Assembly (NCBI GenBank): GCA_020720565.1
Contig: DYOK01000134.1
Location: 1-5,887 of the forward strand
From: Acetofilamentum sp.
Lineage (GTDB): Bacteria; Bacteroidota; Bacteroidia; Bacteroidales; JAFGXI01
Direction: 5' to 3'
DNA: 5,887 bases
Part shown: one piece after another, positions 1-5,881 of the stretch
How positions within the stretch are numbered: the stretch's first letter is position 1
Layout of the letters: the number at the start of each line of letters is the position of its first letter
Made by a program: the position numbers and the translations under genes
The notes under the pieces: generated by a model
What the model was told of the DNA's origin: nothing
Databases searched by the model: none
The model's input: the letters and a program-made list of their open reading frames with translations, nothing else

Positions 1-45
1 GTCAAAAAGTTGAAAATAAAAAAGTAAAACTCAAATTATGTTTTG

Positions 46-53
46 TACCTTTG
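46..53 (+). promoter_or_regulatory. Bacteroidota-type -7 promoter box for the DUF5063-exonuclease operon
   Basis: TACCTTTG matches the Bacteroidota sigma-70-type -7 consensus TAnnTTTG exactly and lies 28 nt before the GTG start. Transcription would begin near 59-61 and give a leader of about 22 nt. No convincing -33 TTG element sits at the expected distance (about 20-25), where the sequence is A-rich. The call therefore rests on the -7 box and its position. No other promoter-like box was seen before the next two genes. Confidence 0.6.
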
Positions 54-81
54 CACCGCCATAATTTAGATATTTCGTTAA

Positions 82-690
82 GTGGACGAGAAAAAAGTTT
101 ATTCAAAACATACCATCGAGTTTGTTACAATTGCTGCAGAATACTGTGCATTTGTCGAACAAAAAAGCGATATTAAGCCATCTGAATTTGTAAGTAAATT
201 GCAAAAATTATTGGCGGCTCTTTACCTCAAAGCGACGCTTTTGCCCGATGTCGATTCGCAAAACGATGATAGTATCGAAAAATTTGTAAGTGAAGAGGAC
301 TGGGATTTCGTTCAAAAACAAGCATTAAATAAATTGGGGCGGTTCGAAACTTATTTCGATGTGCCCACTTTAGATGCTGCAGGGGCCATACAAAACGACA
401 ATATGAGTTTGTCCGAAGTATTGTCTGACTTGTATCAAGAACTTATGGATTTTATTGCCCTGTACCGATTAGGTAACGAAGACAGCATGCTCGATGCTTT
501 ATCGGAATGCATTCAGAGTTTTAAAATGTATTGGGGGACGAAATTGCTGTCTGCTCAAACCGCTTTACATCAAATATTATATACCAACGAAGATATTAAC
601 CAAGAGCTTCCCGAACATTCCCCACACGAGAAGCCCAATACCAACGATTGGATTTTTTCACAACGTCAACGCGATTGGGGGCTCGTCTAA
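82..690 (+). CDS. DUF5063 domain-containing protein
   Basis: This is a 202-residue, probably cytoplasmic, mainly helical acidic protein with no signal peptide or membrane segment. I recognise it as a member of the Bacteroidota DUF5063 family. The signs are the N-terminal block YSKHTIEFVTIAAEYCAFVEQ (residues 7-27, shown here in part as IEFVTIAAEYCAFVE), the central LYLKATLLPD, the LSDLYQELMDFIALYRLG segment and the later YWG...ALH block. The molecular function of the family is unknown. The start is GTG: an in-frame TAA at 79-81 immediately precedes it, and the next in-frame Met lies too deep (about residue 108) to keep the conserved N-terminus. The stop is 13 nt before the exonuclease start, which suggests cotranscription and perhaps translational coupling. 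I recall the same neighbour pair in other Bacteroidota, so a shared role in nucleic-acid metabolism is possible but is only inferred from context. Confidence 0.88.
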   Translation: MDEKKVYSKHTIEFVTIAAEYCAFVEQKSDIKPSEFVSKLQKLLAALYLKATLLPDVDSQNDDSIEKFVSEEDWDFVQKQALNKLGRFETYFDVPTLDAAGAIQNDNMSLSEVLSDLYQELMDFIALYRLGNEDSMLDALSECIQSFKMYWGTKLLSAQTALHQILYTNEDINQELPEHSPHEKPNTNDWIFSQRQRDWGLV

Positions 691-703
691 AGTTAATTAT
701 CCT

Positions 704-1297
704 ATGCCATTGCTTACATCTATAACCATTCCCGAGCTTAAAGCTTACCCCGTAAAACGATTTAAAGGTAAAATACATCTCATCGATAACCCTAAATACG
801 TTGCTGCGGCAGTCGAGAATCTATCCCATTTTAGATATTTGGGTTTCGATACCGAATCTAAACCCGTTTTTTTAAAAGGAGTAGTGAACGAAAATCCTAT
901 TTCGCTGGTTCAATTGTCGACCGACAACGAAGCTTATTTGTTTAGAATCAATGTAATGGGTATGCCCGATGAATTAAAAAAGCTTTTAGAAAACGAAAAT
1001 GTGCTTAAAATTGGTTCTGCGATATCTGGAGATTTATCCAAGATTCGCAAATTAACCGAGCCATTCGAACCCAAAGGTTTTGTCGATATTCAAGGCATAG
1101 CTAAAGCTCAAGGAATTGAAACCGTTGGTCTAAAAAGACTGACTGCCATTCTGATGGGCTTTAGAATTTCGAAAAAACACCAATTAACCAATTGGGATGC
1201 CGAAAAATTAAACATGGGTCAGATTAGTTATGCTGCAACCGACGCTTGGGCGTGCTTTAAGGTGTATCAAGATTTTATAAAGCGTAAATTCGTTTAA
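704..1297 (+). CDS. DEDDy-type 3'-5' exonuclease domain protein
   Basis: This 197-residue protein consists almost entirely of one DnaQ/RNase D-like exonuclease domain (WRN-exonuclease-like). All catalytic residues are present: Exo I GFDTES with D49 and E51, Exo II GSAISGDLSKIRKL with D110, and Exo III YAATDAW with Y176 and D180 in the YxxxD spacing of the DEDDy class. The NWDAEKL segment just before Exo III is also typical of this group. Two metal ions held by these acidic residues would drive 3'-5' removal of nucleotides; whether the substrate is DNA or RNA cannot be told from sequence. The frame is open back to 494, but that stretch overlaps the DUF5063 gene and looks like no protein. ATG 704, 13 nt after the upstream stop, gives the normal family length. 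No HRDC or helicase domain is attached. It is probably transcribed with the upstream gene. Confidence 0.9.
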   Translation: MPLLTSITIPELKAYPVKRFKGKIHLIDNPKYVAAAVENLSHFRYLGFDTESKPVFLKGVVNENPISLVQLSTDNEAYLFRINVMGMPDELKKLLENENVLKIGSAISGDLSKIRKLTEPFEPKGFVDIQGIAKAQGIETVGLKRLTAILMGFRISKKHQLTNWDAEKLNMGQISYAATDAWACFKVYQDFIKRKFV

Positions 1298-1367
1298 GAT
1301 CTTCGATTTCTTTCTTGATTTTCATAACTAGCAATTTATCAGGTTTTTTCATCAAAGTTTTACTGTA

Positions 1368-2549
1368 ATGAGTCGAGCACAGGTCGTTTTAAAATCGGGC
1401 AAAGAGGCTTCGATATACCGTTTTCACCCTTGGATATTTTCTGGAGCTATAAAACATGTAACGGGTGATCCCAAAGAAGGTGATTTGGTCGAGGTTTTAA
1501 GTAATCACCAAGAATTCTTAGCTTTGGGACATTACCAAATTGGATCCATCAGTGTTCGTTTAATTGCGTTCGAAAATGTCGAAATTGACCACGCTTTTTG
1601 GAAAAAAGCCATCAGTTCGGCTTATCAAATCCGAAAAGAATGCGGAATTATTCAAGCCAATCATACCACAATTTATCGTTTGATTCACGGCGAAGGCGAC
1701 GGTTTTCCTGGCCTTGTGGTCGATGTATATCACAACACAGCCATTATGCAATTCCATTCGGTGGGCTTGTACCGCATCAAAGAACAACTTGCCGATGTGT
1801 TATTGGAAGTGGTCGACGGCTTAACCGCAATCTACGAGAAAAGTGAATCGACCATGCCCTCAAAAGCACCAGTGCAAGTTAAAGATGGATTTATAAGAGG
1901 CGAGTCGCAGGCACAATTTGCACTCGAAAATGGTTTTAAGTTTTATATCGACTGGTTTACAGGGCAAAAAACAGGCTTCTTCATAGACCAAAGAGACAAT
2001 CGAAATTTATTATCTCAATTCTCGAAGGGGAAAAAGGTTTTGAATATGTTTGGATATACTGGCGGATTTTCTGTTTATGCCCTAGCTGCTGGTGCTCAAT
2101 TGGTGCATACTGTCGATGCCTCGGCCAAGGCCATCGAGTTGACAGAACAAAATATCAAAGCCAATTTTCCGGAGTCGGACAAGCATTTAGGGGTATCGGA
2201 GGATGCTTTTTCGTATCTATCGAAACACAAAGGGGTGTACGATTTGGTCATTTTAGACCCACCTGCTTTTGCTAAACACTTAAGTTCGCTCGACAAAGCA
2301 CTTCAAGGCTATAAAAGACTCAATCAAGTCGCCATAGAAAATATGCCGGCTAACAGTGTGCTGTTCACCTTCTCATGTTCGCAAGTGGTAAGCAAAGAAC
2401 AATTCAGAAAGTCAGTTTTTGCTGCTGCCGCCAATGCTAAAAGAAAAGTCAGAATATTGCATCAGTTGACACAACCGGCCGACCATCCGGTGAGTATTTT
2501 CCATCCCGAAGGCGAGTATCTTAAGGGTTTGGTGCTTTACATTGAGTAA
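1368..2549 (+). CDS. rlmI: RlmI-like class I SAM-dependent 23S rRNA m5C methyltransferase
   Basis: This 393-residue protein has the RlmI/COG1092 architecture. An N-terminal PUA-type RNA-binding domain (about residues 4-72; HPWIFSGAI at 20-28) is followed by a central linker domain (about 75-185) and a Rossmann methyltransferase domain. The SAM-binding motif is NMFGYTGGF (226-234), with an acidic residue at the end of strand 2 (D250). Motif IV is LDPPAF (296-301) and motif VI is FSCS with the likely catalytic Cys337. RlmI also has a single motif VI Cys and no Cys in motif IV, which supports m5C formation in 23S rRNA (position 1962 in E. coli). RlmK-type or other COG1092 substrates cannot be excluded. 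ATG 1368 gives full family length. It lies 70 nt after the exonuclease gene with no terminator, so read-through is likely. Confidence 0.9.
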   Translation: MSRAQVVLKSGKEASIYRFHPWIFSGAIKHVTGDPKEGDLVEVLSNHQEFLALGHYQIGSISVRLIAFENVEIDHAFWKKAISSAYQIRKECGIIQANHTTIYRLIHGEGDGFPGLVVDVYHNTAIMQFHSVGLYRIKEQLADVLLEVVDGLTAIYEKSESTMPSKAPVQVKDGFIRGESQAQFALENGFKFYIDWFTGQKTGFFIDQRDNRNLLSQFSKGKKVLNMFGYTGGFSVYALAAGAQLVHTVDASAKAIELTEQNIKANFPESDKHLGVSEDAFSYLSKHKGVYDLVILDPPAFAKHLSSLDKALQGYKRLNQVAIENMPANSVLFTFSCSQVVSKEQFRKSVFAAAANAKRKVRILHQLTQPADHPVSIFHPEGEYLKGLVLYIE

Positions 2550-2613
2550 TTATGAATTATAAATTTTGATTTTTGATAATATGAATGAAAAATTAAAGAT
2601 TTAAGATTAAAAG

Positions 2614-2647
2614 TTGAAATTCATCAATCATCAATTGTAAATCAACA
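2614..2647 (+). repeat. Dispersed intergenic repeat, copy 1 (34 nt)
   Basis: This segment begins TTGAAATTCA and ends GTAAATCAACA. It aligns without gaps to the reverse complement of 5848-5881, matching at 30 of 34 positions by hand comparison. It lies 125 nt upstream of the TPR-gene start, in the same orientation relative to its gene as the other copy. Confidence 0.7.
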
Positions 2648-2674
2648 TTTCCTCATCAATCATCAATCGTAAAT
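2621..2674 (+). repeat. Two near-identical 22-nt direct repeats
   Basis: The copies at 2621-2642 and 2653-2674 both read TCATCAATCATCAAT followed by T/C and GTAAAT. They differ at one base and start 32 nt apart. Each copy is itself built of an internal TCATCAA stutter. The first copy is also part of a longer match to the pepD leader. Confidence 0.8.
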
Positions 2675-2733
2675 AGAATTGACACATTGCCGCATTAACG
2701 AATAATCACATCAAGTCGGATTCTCTGGACAAA

Positions 2734-2770
2734 CAAATAATCGAATCAACAAATAAACGAATAAACAAAT
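2734..2770 (+). repeat. Degenerate 16-nt tandem repeat abutting a start codon
   Basis: Unit 1 is CAAATAATCGAATCAA (2734-2749) and unit 2 is CAAATAAACGAATAAA (2750-2765), 14 of 16 positions identical. A third partial unit begins CAAAT at 2766 and runs into the ATG at 2773. The sense strand is almost free of G, so the translation start lies in unstructured RNA. Confidence 0.65.
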
Positions 2771-2772
2771 CA

Positions 2773-3066
2773 ATGGAATTGCTTCATAAATTAATCGCCG
2801 ACGACCAGTGGATTTCAGCACTCGAACGAATTGATAATTTATTGATTCAGAACGAGAATATTGACGTGCTAAGTTTAAAAGCTGAGATACTACGTAAGAT
2901 GAATCGCTTTGCCGATTCGATTAATGTGTATCAAAAACTACAAAGTATTGATGCGGAAAACAAAGCCTATCAAATGCAAATTGATCTGATGCAAAGCATT
3001 TTAAGAATGGAGGCTCGCGATATTTTCGAATGTACCAATTTGCATCTCGACCCCTGGATGGAGTGA
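2773..3066 (+). CDS. Small tetratricopeptide-repeat-like protein
   Basis: This 97-residue protein has no signal peptide or membrane segment. Residues 1-75 read as paired helices with TPR-like spacing. Helix pairs run through DDQWISALERIDNLLIQNE and then VLSLKAEILRKMNRFADSI; residues 50-64 (INVYQKLQSIDAENK) resemble the end of a TPR unit, with the bulky and small residues typical of the fold. About two repeats fit, so it is probably a compact protein-protein interaction module. The tail ending TNLHLDPWME resembles the conserved Asn/Pro-rich tail I recall from short Bacteroidota TPR proteins; this resemblance is from memory. It has no partner in an operon: rlmI is 223 nt upstream, and fic has its own promoter downstream. 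The codon context is intermediate between the housekeeping genes and fic. The function is unknown. Confidence 0.75.
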   Translation: MELLHKLIADDQWISALERIDNLLIQNENIDVLSLKAEILRKMNRFADSINVYQKLQSIDAENKAYQMQIDLMQSILRMEARDIFECTNLHLDPWME

Positions 3067-3102
3067 TTAGATATTAAGTTGTTTGGACTTTTTTCAAAAT
3101 AC

Positions 3103-3172
3103 AGCTCATTTTTTATCTATATTCGGCTCGATTTGGCTCAAAAATGAGCTATATTTGTGTCGGAATTGAGCC
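3103..3172 (+). promoter_or_regulatory. Cluster of GCTCA/TGAGC inverted half-sites, likely fic operator
   Basis: Five half-sites are visible: GCTCA 3104-3108, GCTCG 3126-3130, GCTCA 3136-3140, TGAGC 3145-3149 and TGAGC 3167-3171. They build overlapping inverted repeats. AGCTCATTTTT (3103-3113) is the perfect 11-nt complement of AAAAATGAGCT (3140-3150). GGCTCAA (3135-3141) pairs with TTGAGCC (3166-3172). GCTCA-AAAA-TGAGC forms a compact palindrome at 3136-3149. Successive starts differ by 22, 10, 9 and 22 nt, close to whole helical turns. The -7 box at 3150-3157 lies inside the cluster, so a bound repressor would block transcription. The N-terminal winged helix of the Fic protein is the obvious candidate regulator (inference). 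Confidence 0.65.
3150..3157 (+). promoter_or_regulatory. -7 promoter box of fic
   Basis: TATATTTG is an exact TAnnTTTG match, 22 nt before the ATG at 3180. Transcription would start near 3163-3165, leaving a leader of only about 15 nt and placing the last TGAGC half-site at or just past the start point. A -33 TTG at the ideal distance is not evident; TTTGG at 3132-3136 is too close. Confidence 0.65.
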
Positions 3173-3179
3173 ATAAATT

Positions 3180-4217
3180 ATGAATATAGATTTCGACAAA
3201 CTTATTTTAGATTTTATTGACGAAAATAGAGATACTTCGTCAAATCAGATTTTTAAGAGTTTGCATTTAAATATCGGATATTCGACCTTTAAGCGGAAAT
3301 TAAGTCAACTTGTATCAAAAGATTTGATTTCGACCATTGGTGTAGGGAAGGCCACAAGATATAGAACTTCGCCGACGTACAGAATATTAAGACCAACAGA
3401 TATTGACCAGTACTTCAGAAAAGAAATTGACGAAAGAATAATTGGAAATACATTCAATTTTGAGTTACTCGATTTACTTGTTTCAACAAGTTTGTTTAGT
3501 CATTCAGAATTAATAGAATTGAATTTTTTGCAGGAAAAATATCAACACAATATTTCGAATCAGGAAAAAAGCCAAAAAAAAATTGAATTGGAACGTCTTG
3601 CAATTGATTTGAGTTGGAAGTCATCGCAAATTGAAGGCAATACATATTCTTTGTTGGAAACAGAAATATTAATTAAAGAAAAAATAAAAGCAGTCGGCAA
3701 AACGAAAGAAGAGGCTATAATGCTTCTAAATCATAAGGAAGCTATTGACTTTCTAATTGAAAACCCCGATTATTTATTTCCGCTAAATGTGTCTAAAATT
3801 GTTGATATTCATCGCCTTTTAGTAAAAGAACTGAACATTGATAAGCAAATCAGAAGATTTAGAGTAGGAATCTCAGGAACTAATTACAAGCCATTGGATA
3901 ATGAGTTTCAAATTATTGACGCTTTAGAAAGAGCCTGTCAGATAGTCAATCAAAAAGATAATATTTTTGAAAAAGCTTTATTGGTGTTGCTGTTGTTGTC
4001 ATATATTCAGCCATTTACAGATGGGAATAAACGAACAGCTCGTATTGTTGCAAATTCAATTCTGATACACTTCGGATTTTGTCCGATTTCGTACAGAACT
4101 GTAGAGCCATTGGATTATAAAAAAGCTATTTTAGTTTTCTACGAACAAAATAATCTATATGCTTTTAAGAACATTTTTATTGAGCAATATCGTTTCGCCG
4201 TCAATACATATTTTTAG
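3180..4217 (+). CDS. Fic domain protein with N-terminal winged HTH and non-canonical active site (His to Gln)
   Basis: This is a 345-residue cytoplasmic protein. Residues 5-65 form a winged helix-turn-helix: TSSNQIFKSL, then STFKRKLSQLVSKDLI as the recognition region, then wing GVGKATRY. Next is a Fic-associated N-terminal region with the class II inhibitory motif SSQIEG (S148, E152, G153), a flap-like segment GISGTNYKPLD (230-240), and the Fic core motif QPFTDGNKRTAR (277-288). The family consensus is HPFx(D/E)GN(G/K)RxxR. All positions fit except the first, where the catalytic His is Gln277 (codon CAG, 4008-4010). Lys284 takes the second-Gly position, as in the Doc kinase; D281, N283, R285 and R288 remain. 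Canonical Fic enzymes transfer AMP to protein hydroxyls. Activity here is uncertain: it may be inactive, altered or purely regulatory. No separate antitoxin gene is adjacent. Lower GC and different codon context suggest acquisition. Autorepression through the upstream half-sites is inferred. Confidence 0.88.
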   Translation: MNIDFDKLILDFIDENRDTSSNQIFKSLHLNIGYSTFKRKLSQLVSKDLISTIGVGKATRYRTSPTYRILRPTDIDQYFRKEIDERIIGNTFNFELLDLLVSTSLFSHSELIELNFLQEKYQHNISNQEKSQKKIELERLAIDLSWKSSQIEGNTYSLLETEILIKEKIKAVGKTKEEAIMLLNHKEAIDFLIENPDYLFPLNVSKIVDIHRLLVKELNIDKQIRRFRVGISGTNYKPLDNEFQIIDALERACQIVNQKDNIFEKALLVLLLLSYIQPFTDGNKRTARIVANSILIHFGFCPISYRTVEPLDYKKAILVFYEQNNLYAFKNIFIEQYRFAVNTYF

Positions 4218-4237
4218 CCCAATTTCTATTAAAAAAT

Positions 4238-4267
4238 AAAGCCGACTAAATATTTAGCCGGCTTTTT
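4238..4267 (+). terminator. Rho-independent terminator between convergent fic and pepD
   Basis: AAAGCCG (4238-4244) pairs with CGGCTTT (4259-4265). After an A-C mismatch the stem continues through the palindrome CTAAATATTTAG (4246-4257), which leaves an ATAT loop. A T-run (4263-4267) follows on the plus strand, 21 nt after the fic stop. On the minus strand the A-rich stretch 4231-4240 reads as a T-rich tail, so the element can also end pepD transcription. The rest of the gap, to 4370, holds nothing else I can support. Confidence 0.85.
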
Positions 4268-4370
4268 CTTAATATTTATCGTATGTAAAGATTTCAGTTC
4301 TTCGAATATTGTATTCGATTAAATAACTGATAAAATGCAAGTTACAAAACCAACAAATTGGACGAAGTCC

Positions 4371-5828
4371 TTATTTGATGCTTTCAAGCACATCTTTTAG
4401 ATGTTTCCAAAATTTCGAAACCGATTCGATATGGATTTTTTCGTCGGGCGAATGAACACCGCGAAGGGTAGGGCCGAACGAAATCATATCTAAGTCAGGA
4501 TATTTTTCTAAAAACAATCCACATTCTAAACCGGCATGTATTGAGCGAACCACAGGTTTAACATTAAACAATCTGGTGTACGATGCTTCGGAAATTCGTA
4601 ATATCTCGGAATCGGTATTGGGCGCCCATCCGGGGTAACCGTCGCCATGGCTTACCTGTGCCCCTGACATCAAGAAAACAGCTTCTACCATGTTGGCTAT
4701 GTCATGTTTCGACGAGTCGACCGAACTGCGTTGGCTGGTGGCCACCACAATCTCGTTTTTGGTATTGCGGAACATTTTAATCGATGCCAAATTGGTCGAA
4801 GTTTCTACCATATTGGCCATATCGCGGCTCATGGCAATAACACCGTGAGGGCAAGCGTAGAGAGAGCGAATCAGATTTTTTTGTGTCAAATTATCAATAA
4901 TCAAGTTTGGAACGGCATGTTCTTTAATCGATATTTCGAGGTTTTTCTCTGTAGTTTTAAGCTCTGCTTTAATGTCGCAGCTCATTTTTTTGAACATTTC
5001 CATCAAAGCGTCGGCATGAGTCTGGTCTATTGTAATAACAGCAAAAGCCTCGCGAGGGATGGCATTTCGCAAGTTACCACCACCAATATCGCTAATTTTG
5101 AATCCAAAGCTGTAAGCTTCCCATAAAATTCGGGTCAAAATTTTATTAGCATTGCCATATCCTTTGTTGATATCATCGCCCGAATGACCACCATTAAGTC
5201 CTTTAATTTCGATTTTAAAAGCCTTGTGACCAGCAGGAACCGATGCGGTTTGGTAATTGAAAACGGCAGTGGTATCGATACCGCCTGCACAACCAATAAA
5301 CAACTCACCTTCGTCTTCGGAGTCGAGATTGATTAGCATTTTGCCTTCGAAAAAACCAGGTTTAAGCTCGAAAGCTCCTGTTAAACCAGTTTCCTCATCC
5401 ACTGTAAATAAAGCTTCGATGGGGCCATGGGCAATATCTGTCGATAATAGTACCGCCATTTGAGCGGCCATTCCGATACCGTCATCAGCTCCCAAAGTGG
5501 TACCTTGTGCTTTCACCCATTCGCCATCGATAACGGGCTGAATGGCATCAGTTTCGAAGTTAAATGCAAGATCACTATTTTTTTCGCAAACCATATCCAT
5601 GTGGCTTTGTAGAACTACAGTTGGAATATGCTCTTTGCCTTTTGTGGCGGGCTTTCGCATTAAAACATTACCTGCGTCGTCTCGTTTGGCTTCAATCTGA
5701 TGTTGTTGTGCCCAATTAAGTAAATAAGCAATAATTTGCTCTTCTTTTTTGGATGGACGGGGAACTTGACAAATATCTTCGAAAATTTGCCAAACCGATT
5801 GTGGTTCTAATTGACTGAGGATTTTCAT
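4371..5828 (-). CDS. pepD: Aminoacyl-histidine dipeptidase (M20C metallopeptidase)
   Basis: This 485-residue cytosolic di-zinc exopeptidase hydrolyses Xaa-His and other dipeptides, supporting peptide turnover and amino-acid supply. The length equals the family norm. Metal and catalytic residues are all present, by comparison with the Vibrio PepD scheme. H76 and catalytic D78 lie in QSHMDMV, bridging D115 in LGADDG, catalytic E145 and ligand E146 in DEETG, D169 in NLDSED, and H459 in GVHSPDE. Residues 1-190 and about 400-485 form the catalytic domain; the lid/dimerisation region lies between (GLNGGHSGDDI at 210-220, NAIPRE at 255-260). No signal peptide is seen. The start ATG is preceded by an A-rich, G-poor leader without Shine-Dalgarno and without a recognisable -7 box inside the window; the promoter may lie beyond the edge. 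It converges on fic and shares its terminator. Confidence 0.95.
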   Translation of the reverse strand: MKILSQLEPQSVWQIFEDICQVPRPSKKEEQIIAYLLNWAQQHQIEAKRDDAGNVLMRKPATKGKEHIPTVVLQSHMDMVCEKNSDLAFNFETDAIQPVIDGEWVKAQGTTLGADDGIGMAAQMAVLLSTDIAHGPIEALFTVDEETGLTGAFELKPGFFEGKMLINLDSEDEGELFIGCAGGIDTTAVFNYQTASVPAGHKAFKIEIKGLNGGHSGDDINKGYGNANKILTRILWEAYSFGFKISDIGGGNLRNAIPREAFAVITIDQTHADALMEMFKKMSCDIKAELKTTEKNLEISIKEHAVPNLIIDNLTQKNLIRSLYACPHGVIAMSRDMANMVETSTNLASIKMFRNTKNEIVVATSQRSSVDSSKHDIANMVEAVFLMSGAQVSHGDGYPGWAPNTDSEILRISEASYTRLFNVKPVVRSIHAGLECGLFLEKYPDLDMISFGPTLRGVHSPDEKIHIESVSKFWKHLKDVLESIK

Positions 5829-5847
5829 GTGTTTGTAATTTGTAGTG

Positions 5848-5881
5848 TGTTGATTTCCGATTGATGATTTTTGAATTTCAA
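5848..5881 (-). repeat. Dispersed intergenic repeat, copy 2 (34 nt), in the pepD leader
   Basis: Read on the minus strand this begins TTGAAATTCA and ends GGAAATCAACA. It matches 2614-2647 at 30 of 34 positions with no gap. It ends 19 nt before the pepD start codon, oriented with the gene. The match may continue past the window edge: the last six bases are A-rich on this strand, like the flank of copy 1. Confidence 0.7.

Larger units (their letters stand above)
2550..2772 (+). other. AT-rich, G-poor repeat-mosaic intergenic leader
   Basis: This gap between rlmI and the TPR gene has no credible ORF, RNA gene or strong hairpin terminator. Its sequence is a chain of short degenerate direct repeats. 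First comes AATTATGAATTATAAATTTTG-like AT stutters (2555-2575), then TCATCAATCATCAAT units (2621-2674). An ACACATTGCCGCATTAACG stretch follows (about 2681-2699), and finally CAAATAA/CGAAT units that end at the start codon. From memory, such stuttering leaders are common before genes in Bacteroidota, where A-rich, weakly structured leaders replace Shine-Dalgarno sequences. A near-match to the -7 box (TAAATTTTG, one T too many, about 2567-2575) is too weak to call a promoter. Confidence 0.6.

Noticed and set aside
494..703. N-terminal extension of the exonuclease frame upstream of ATG 704
   Set aside because: It overlaps the DUF5063 coding region in another frame, has Cys/Arg/Ile-rich sequence unlike any exonuclease, and would make the protein 70 residues longer than the domain needs.
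596..778. Minus-strand 60-codon frame across the DUF5063-exonuclease junction
   Set aside because: It overlaps two well-supported plus-strand genes and shows no domain or promoter.
1560..2296. Open frames overlapping rlmI (1560-1787 minus, 1598-1846 plus, 2096-2296 minus)
   Set aside because: They sit inside a complete methyltransferase gene, in other frames, with low-quality composition.
2614..2770. Possible CRISPR array
   Set aside because: The repeats are short, degenerate and irregularly spaced, with no unique spacers of constant length and no cas genes.
2773..4217. TPR gene plus fic as a toxin-antitoxin pair
   Set aside because: The genes are 113 nt apart with a separate promoter and operator between them. 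The small protein is TPR-like rather than a FicA- or Phd-type antitoxin, and the Fic protein carries its own inhibitory motif.
4360..4370. Small hairpin GGAC-GAA-GTCC directly after the pepD stop
   Set aside because: A four-pair stem without a clean T-tract on either strand is too weak to call a terminator; the stronger hairpin at 4238-4267 explains termination.
4583..5463. Plus-strand open frames (4583-4780, 4704-5126, 5257-5463)
   Set aside because: All lie antisense to the complete, motif-rich pepD gene and have no recognisable domains.
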